From Treponema sp. (GTDB lineage: Bacteria > Spirochaetota > Spirochaetia > Treponematales > Treponemataceae): DNA of 7,562 bases. Where the stretch lies: contig DLYJ01000207.1 in the NCBI GenBank assembly GCA_003447785.1, positions 1 through 7,562 of the forward strand, read 5' to 3'. The notes beneath the pieces were generated by a model that saw only the letters and a list, made by a program, of their open reading frames with translations, ran no database searches and was not told the origin of the DNA. Both the position numbers and the translations under genes were made by a program. Shown in pieces: positions 5,201-7,562 of this stretch (position 1 is the first letter of the stretch; each line of letters begins with the position of its first letter).

Positions 5201-6001
5201 CTGAGTGGTAAAGAAAACTATGAGCCGTTCGGTGGTATTTGTTTGACTGATACATTCCAGTTGTATGAAAATGGCGACCCGACTTTGGACGACAAGGTAT
5301 TCAGCGAAAACAGTGACCGTGTGAATGAGCAGAAGAAGCAACCGATTACAGTTGTTATGGGAAATCCTCCGTATTCTGCGAAACAGAACTCTGCTAATGA
5401 TAATGCACAGAACCAGACTTATGAAAAACTGGAACAGAAAATAGCAGATACGTATGTTGCTTTGTCAGAAGCCACAAACAAAAATTCTACTTACGACTCA
5501 TACATAAAAGCCTTCCGTTGGGCAAGCGATAGAATTACTATACAGAAGAACGGGGGGGGGTATAGTAGCGTTCGTCTCGAACGGGAGCTGGCTGGACGGC
5601 AATGCTCAGGACGGATTCAGGAAGACTCTGGAGAAGGAATTCGACAAGATTTATGTGTTCAATCTGAGGGGAAATCAGAGAACGAGCGGAGAACTCTCTC
5701 GTCGGGAGGGAGGAAAGATTTTCGGGAGCGGAAGTCGGACTCCTATAGCAATTACAGTCTTAGTCAAAAAGGAGACGGCATAGTGGCTTTTGTTTCAAAC
5801 GGAAGTTGGCTGGACGGTAATGCACAAGACGGATTTAGAAAAACTCTTGAAAAAGAATTCAGCAAAATCTATGTGTTCAATCTGCGAGGCAACTGTAGGA
5901 CGAGCGGAGAACTCCGCAAAAAAGAAGCAGGAAATGTGTTCGGACTTGGTAGCCGTACACCTATTGCAGTAACCGTACTCGTAAAGAAAACTGGAGAATA
6001 A
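2270..6001 (+). CDS. Type ISP restriction-modification enzyme, nuclease-ATPase-methyltransferase part (1243 residues, disrupted)
   Basis: Start at ATG 2270, six bases after GGAG (2260-2263). A TTG at 2258 in the same frame overlaps that site and is unlikely. Domains in order: Mrr-like PD-(D/E)XK nuclease with GIDL (Asp74) and QCK (88-90); superfamily 2 ATPase with DLRPHQ (182-187), Walker A ACGTGKT (209-215), DEAH (343-346), TATP (379-382), SEGVDVP (576-582) and QSVGRVMRR (601-609); a coupler of about 270 residues; an N6-adenine methyltransferase with TPVPVVDF (890-897), DPFTGTGTF (923-931) and NPPY (1032-1035). This order matches LlaGI/LlaBIII, single-chain enzymes that methylate one strand and translocate along DNA before cutting. 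Two defects appear. Nine G at 5552-5560 put residues 1098-1167 out of frame through a first copy of a methyltransferase segment before a second copy (1170 onward) is read correctly. The chain then stops at TAA 5999, although relatives continue into the domain encoded at 6003-7484. Activity as sequenced is doubtful. Confidence 0.88.
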   Translation: MPLSPEKLSFEQIIEKYRENSTSERNKGDKFERLMQAYLLTKPTYKNLLSDVWLWPDFPYKNQFGTGGKDTGIDLVCRTHEGEYWAVQCKCYQADKKIDKAMVDSFVSTSSFEFETKDGKKTFSFRVWIDTTYDGFNAEAQNVVERLKISRIGLIDLKNDDVDWEALDSGKKGTEATAKKYDLRPHQKEAFDATTKYFIDHERGKLIMACGTGKTFTSLRIAEALATDSHLVLFLVPSIALLSQTLKEWSAQCKDNIYPICICSDSHATDKAEDSISDLVLPATTDANKVYNQFVDFRARQASEGGMIVVFSTYQSIDVIGDVQKQINSLDKDSFIFDLIVCDEAHRTTGVKQKDKLQSSFTKVHSNDNVKAKKRLYMTATPRLYSSEAQSKAKEKEVEVWSMDDPEMFGEEIYRIGFGAAVEKQLLSDYKVIVLTLDENSVEPQLLNELLEGNADLKESDAIKLIGCINVLSKRTNYLTDKELFSDVDPEPMKSAVAFCSNIKNSIYLKDSFNVCQQAYYEKMSEEERDQLIVVQADHVDGGMGSTVREEKLEWLKKADSSKKECRVLNNVRCLSEGVDVPSLDAIMFLSSRNSQVDVVQSVGRVMRRAEGKKFGYIIIPVLVPADKNADEILETSDDFKIVWSVLNALRAHDDRFNATINKIELNKKKPKIINVTGGGNFGGKSVVGEDNGDEEVVWKDQQLDFDELQQELYDKFQKLTGQVFAKMVNKCGSRRYWADWGKDVGEIAKRNIDRINKLIALDGDHKDKFNAYWEGLKNNLNPSVSQDEAVEMLAQHMITKPVFEALFGNDHFTKENPVSKSLEAIVALLDEKSDPEDLEKLERFYNSVKQRAEGIDNAEGKQKVVVELYDSFFKNAFPMTVEKLGIVYTPVPVVDFIIHSVEWVLNKEFGRSISDEKVNVIDPFTGTGTFITRLLQSGIIKPEDLERKYKHEIFANEIVLLAYYIASVNIENAYHDLSGKENYEPFGGICLTDTFQLYENGDPTLDDKVFSENSDRVNEQKKQPITVVMGNPPYSAKQNSANDNAQNQTYEKLEQKIADTYVALSEATNKNSTYDSYIKAFRWASDRITIQKNGGGYSSVRLERELAGRQCSGRIQEDSGEGIRQDLCVQSEGKSENERRTLSSGGRKDFRERKSDSYSNYSLSQKGDGIVAFVSNGSWLDGNAQDGFRKTLEKEFSKIYVFNLRGNCRTSGELRKKEAGNVFGLGSRTPIAVTVLVKKTGE
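5552..5560 (+). repeat. Homopolymeric tract of nine G inside the methyltransferase gene
   Basis: Nine consecutive G follow AAC 5549-5551, between the NPPY motif and the next conserved methyltransferase segment. It is the only long G-run in an otherwise low-GC window. Tract length sets the downstream frame. Nine G (as read here) open the frame into out-of-register copy 1 and then copy 2. Eight or eleven G place copy 1 in register, ending at TAG 5781-5783. Seven or ten G give GTA-TAG, an immediate stop. Runs of this kind are known slippage sites for phase variation in spirochaetes, Campylobacter and Helicobacter. Confidence 0.85.
5559..5771 (+). repeat. Copy 1 of a duplicated methyltransferase segment (out of frame as sequenced)
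   Basis: Read from GGT 5559, one base off the main frame, this stretch encodes GIVAFVSNGSWLDGNAQDGF, then IYVFNLRGNQRTSGEL, GGKIFGSGSRTPIAITVLV and KK. This is the conserved methyltransferase segment of Type ISP enzymes. It aligns without gaps to copy 2 at 5777-5989 (61 of 71 residues identical). In the first 28 codons all residues are identical although 17 codons differ, every one at the third base. Third positions are G or C in 20 of 28 codons here against 8 of 28 in copy 2. Copy 1 therefore evolved as coding sequence in another background and was not made by recent duplication. Its frame equals that of the downstream gene at 6003. Confidence 0.88.
5777..5989 (+). repeat. Copy 2 of the duplicated methyltransferase segment (in frame)
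   Basis: This encodes the same 71-residue segment in the main frame (residues 1170-1240 of the 1243-residue product). It differs from copy 1 chiefly around NCRTSGELRKKEAGNVFGLG. The offset from copy 1 is 218 bases (3n+2), so the two copies cannot both be in frame. The junction before it contains CAAAAAGGAG, which can be read both as the end of copy 1 (VKK) and as the natural lead-in of copy 2 (QKGDG). This suggests joining at a short CAAAAAG match. The AAGGAG at 5769-5774 also lies 8 bases before a GTG at 5783 in this frame. Confidence 0.87.
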
Positions 6002-6002
6002 G

Positions 6003-7484
6003 ATGAGCGACCATAAAGCAGAGATTTATTACTACGACATAGGCGACTACCTGAGTCGTGAACAGAAATTAGACATAATAACTAACTTCAAGAGCATGGA
6101 AAATCTGCCGTTTACCAGACTTACACCTAATACACATGGAGATTGGCTTAGCCAAAGAAACGACAAATTTGGTACATGGATTCCAATCGGAGACAAAGAC
6201 AATAAAGATAACAGAAGTACTGTATTTTTACCGAAGTATGCAAGAGGTGTAGGAACATCTCGTGACCAGTGGGCTTACAATTTCTCAAAACAAGTTTGTT
6301 TAGATTCAATGAAACGTTCTGATAGTTTCTTTAATCAGCAAAGAAAAGCCTATCAAGAAGCGGTAGCAAAAAATCCAGACCTTACTGTTGAAGATTTTAT
6401 TGATACAGACGAAAGAAAAATTAGTTGGAGTCGTGCGTATCGAAATGATGTAAAGAGAAATTGTGAACATAAATTTGATGAGAAATTTTCCCGAGTCGGA
6501 TTGTATCGTCCGTTTTGTACACAAAACTTGTATTTTGATAGGAACGTCTTGAATGATGTTGCTGGCATTTACAACATGTTTCCTACGACTTCCCACAAAA
6601 ATCTTGTCATTTGCGTATCTGGACTAGGTGGTTCAAAAGTAAATTCTTCTCTTATTGTAAATACAATTCCAGACTTAAATACTCTTGATTCTGGCACACA
6701 GTGTTTCCCACTTTACTGGTACGAAACAATCGAACCAGACCAGAACTCACTCTTCGGAGACGATGATGCTCAAATCGTAAAACATGAAGCAGTCAGCGAC
6801 TTCATTCTGGAAAGAGCACAGAGTAAGTACGGAAACAAAGTTCAGCGAGAAGACATTTTCTATTATGTTTACGGTATCCTACATTCTAAGAGCTACCGAG
6901 AAACATTCTCTGCCGACTTAAAGAAAATGCTTCCTCGTATTCCACTCGTATCCGACTACGAGAAATTCTGGGCTTTCAGTAAAGCTGGACGAGACCTTGC
7001 AAACCTTCACCTGAATTATGAGAAGGTTGCACCGTGTCCAGATGTATCTGTTGAGTCGCTTAATAATGCCGTCTTTGAAATCCCAAAGCCACGCAATGCT
7101 TCAGACGATGCCTTTATGGTTGCAGAAGGCAATGCAAGTGCAAATCCCGACGAATACGCCTATTATGCGGTTGAGCAGATGAAGTTTCCGAAAAAAGGAC
7201 AGAAAGACACAATCATCTACAACCACTATCACACGATAAAGAACATTCCAGAAAAAGCATACGAGTACGTCGTAAACGGAAAGTCTGCAATCGAGTGGAT
7301 TATGGAGCGTTATGCAGTAACGACTGACCAGAAATCAGGCATTACAAACAATCCAAACGACTGGTCTCGTGAGCATGAAAAACCACGCTACATTTTTGAT
7401 TTGCTCTTGAGTGTTATCAATGTGTCTGTTCAGACGGTAGGCATTGTGAACGGTCTGCCAGAAGTTGACTGGGACAAGGAGTAG
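6003..7484 (+). CDS. C-terminal part of the Type ISP enzyme: methyltransferase end and target-recognition domain
   Basis: A 493-residue open frame begins MSDHKAEIYYYDIGDYLSRE, which in relatives follows directly on the 'VTVLVKK' end of the upstream product, so it is the missing C-terminal part of one enzyme. Recognisable family segments are YRPFCTQNLYFDR (168-180), DIFYYVYGILHSKSYR (284-299) followed by ADLKKMLPRIPLV, then FWAFSKAGRDLANLH, and near the end IEWIMERYAVT with a DLLLSVINVSVQT helix. By comparison with LlaBIII this part should read the recognition sequence. ATG 6003 is one base after TAA 5999-6001 and has GGAG (5993-5996) six bases upstream, so re-initiation after the upstream stop is plausible. 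Removing a single base near 5999-6002 would fuse the two parts. The sequence is intact and long, which suggests recent splitting or continued use as a separate subunit. Confidence 0.88.
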   Translation: MSDHKAEIYYYDIGDYLSREQKLDIITNFKSMENLPFTRLTPNTHGDWLSQRNDKFGTWIPIGDKDNKDNRSTVFLPKYARGVGTSRDQWAYNFSKQVCLDSMKRSDSFFNQQRKAYQEAVAKNPDLTVEDFIDTDERKISWSRAYRNDVKRNCEHKFDEKFSRVGLYRPFCTQNLYFDRNVLNDVAGIYNMFPTTSHKNLVICVSGLGGSKVNSSLIVNTIPDLNTLDSGTQCFPLYWYETIEPDQNSLFGDDDAQIVKHEAVSDFILERAQSKYGNKVQREDIFYYVYGILHSKSYRETFSADLKKMLPRIPLVSDYEKFWAFSKAGRDLANLHLNYEKVAPCPDVSVESLNNAVFEIPKPRNASDDAFMVAEGNASANPDEYAYYAVEQMKFPKKGQKDTIIYNHYHTIKNIPEKAYEYVVNGKSAIEWIMERYAVTTDQKSGITNNPNDWSREHEKPRYIFDLLLSVINVSVQTVGIVNGLPEVDWDKE

Positions 7485-7494
7485 TTTTTTAACT

Positions 7495-7562
7495 GCCGCG
7501 TTAGGGATTGTAGCCACGAGCCGCAGGCTCGTTCTGGAGCGACCGTAAGGGAGCGGAAGAAT
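7495..7562. repeat. GC-rich intergenic segment with perfect hairpin
   Basis: After the stop at 7484 and a run of six T, the sequence becomes GC-rich. It contains the perfect stem ACGAGCC (7516-7522)/GGCTCGT (7526-7532) with loop GCA, preceded by GCGTTAGGGATTG and followed by GACCGTAAGGGAGCGG. I recall such 'GCGTTAGGGATTG' and 'GGGAGCGGAAG' material as a recurring intergenic element in Treponema, which is unverified. The stem has no T-run after it, so it is not an obvious terminator. The element runs off the window. Confidence 0.5.

Noticed and set aside
4136..5341. Several minus-strand frames of 60-111 codons within the ISP gene
   Set aside because: All are antisense to strongly conserved ATPase and methyltransferase motifs and show no independent coding signals.
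5561..5770. Residues 1098-1167 of the long ISP product as a novel inserted domain
   Set aside because: The Arg/Ser/Glu-rich stretch is copy 1 of the methyltransferase segment read in the wrong frame. The other frame gives a clean family match.
5790..5972. 60-codon plus-strand frame inside copy 2
   Set aside because: It overlaps the in-frame, family-matching methyltransferase segment in another frame and is a shadow.

Overview
The window is low-GC bacterial DNA. Its proteins and intergenic repeats look like those of a host-associated Treponema (spirochaete). That assignment comes from recalled resemblance of the zeta toxin, the Type ISP enzyme and the GC-rich intergenic segments, not from a search. 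The content is accessory: a toxin-antitoxin pair, decayed genes and a restriction-modification locus.

Layout. Positions 1-133 (minus) hold the 5' end of a gene that runs off the window. Upstream of it lie a 220-base leader with three long hairpins and a near-consensus promoter embedded in GTTGTAA repeats (about 134-415). Positions 435-1237 (minus) hold a terminator, a zeta-toxin-like P-loop kinase and its small overlapping antitoxin. Behind them is a frameshifted remnant that resembles an MNT-type nucleotidyltransferase (1291-1480). A terminator (1516-1545) and a GC-rich repeat-like stretch follow. A Cro/C1-type helix-turn-helix regulator (1824-2144, minus) carries an in-frame TAA. It is divergent from a large restriction-modification gene, and the 125 bases between them contain a symmetric GATTA/TAATC array around an extended -10 promoter.

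Positions 2270-7484 (plus) encode a Type ISP (LlaGI/LlaBIII-like) enzyme: Mrr-like nuclease, superfamily 2 ATPase, coupler, N6-adenine methyltransferase and target-recognition domain. Relatives are normally one chain. Here the coding sequence is split into 1243 and 493 residues by a stop and start one base apart (TAA-G-ATG). The methyltransferase part contains a run of nine G followed by two tandem, diverged copies (offset 218 bp) of the same 71-codon segment. As sequenced, copy 1 is read out of frame and copy 2 in frame. With 8 G, copy 1 would be in frame and end at a TAG that overlaps a GTG start. With 7 or 10 G, translation would stop at once.

This G-tract plus duplicated segment is the most interesting signal here. 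It looks like a phase-variable or decaying Type ISP system. A mosaic assembly error has to be excluded first. The window ends in another GC-rich intergenic segment with a perfect hairpin.
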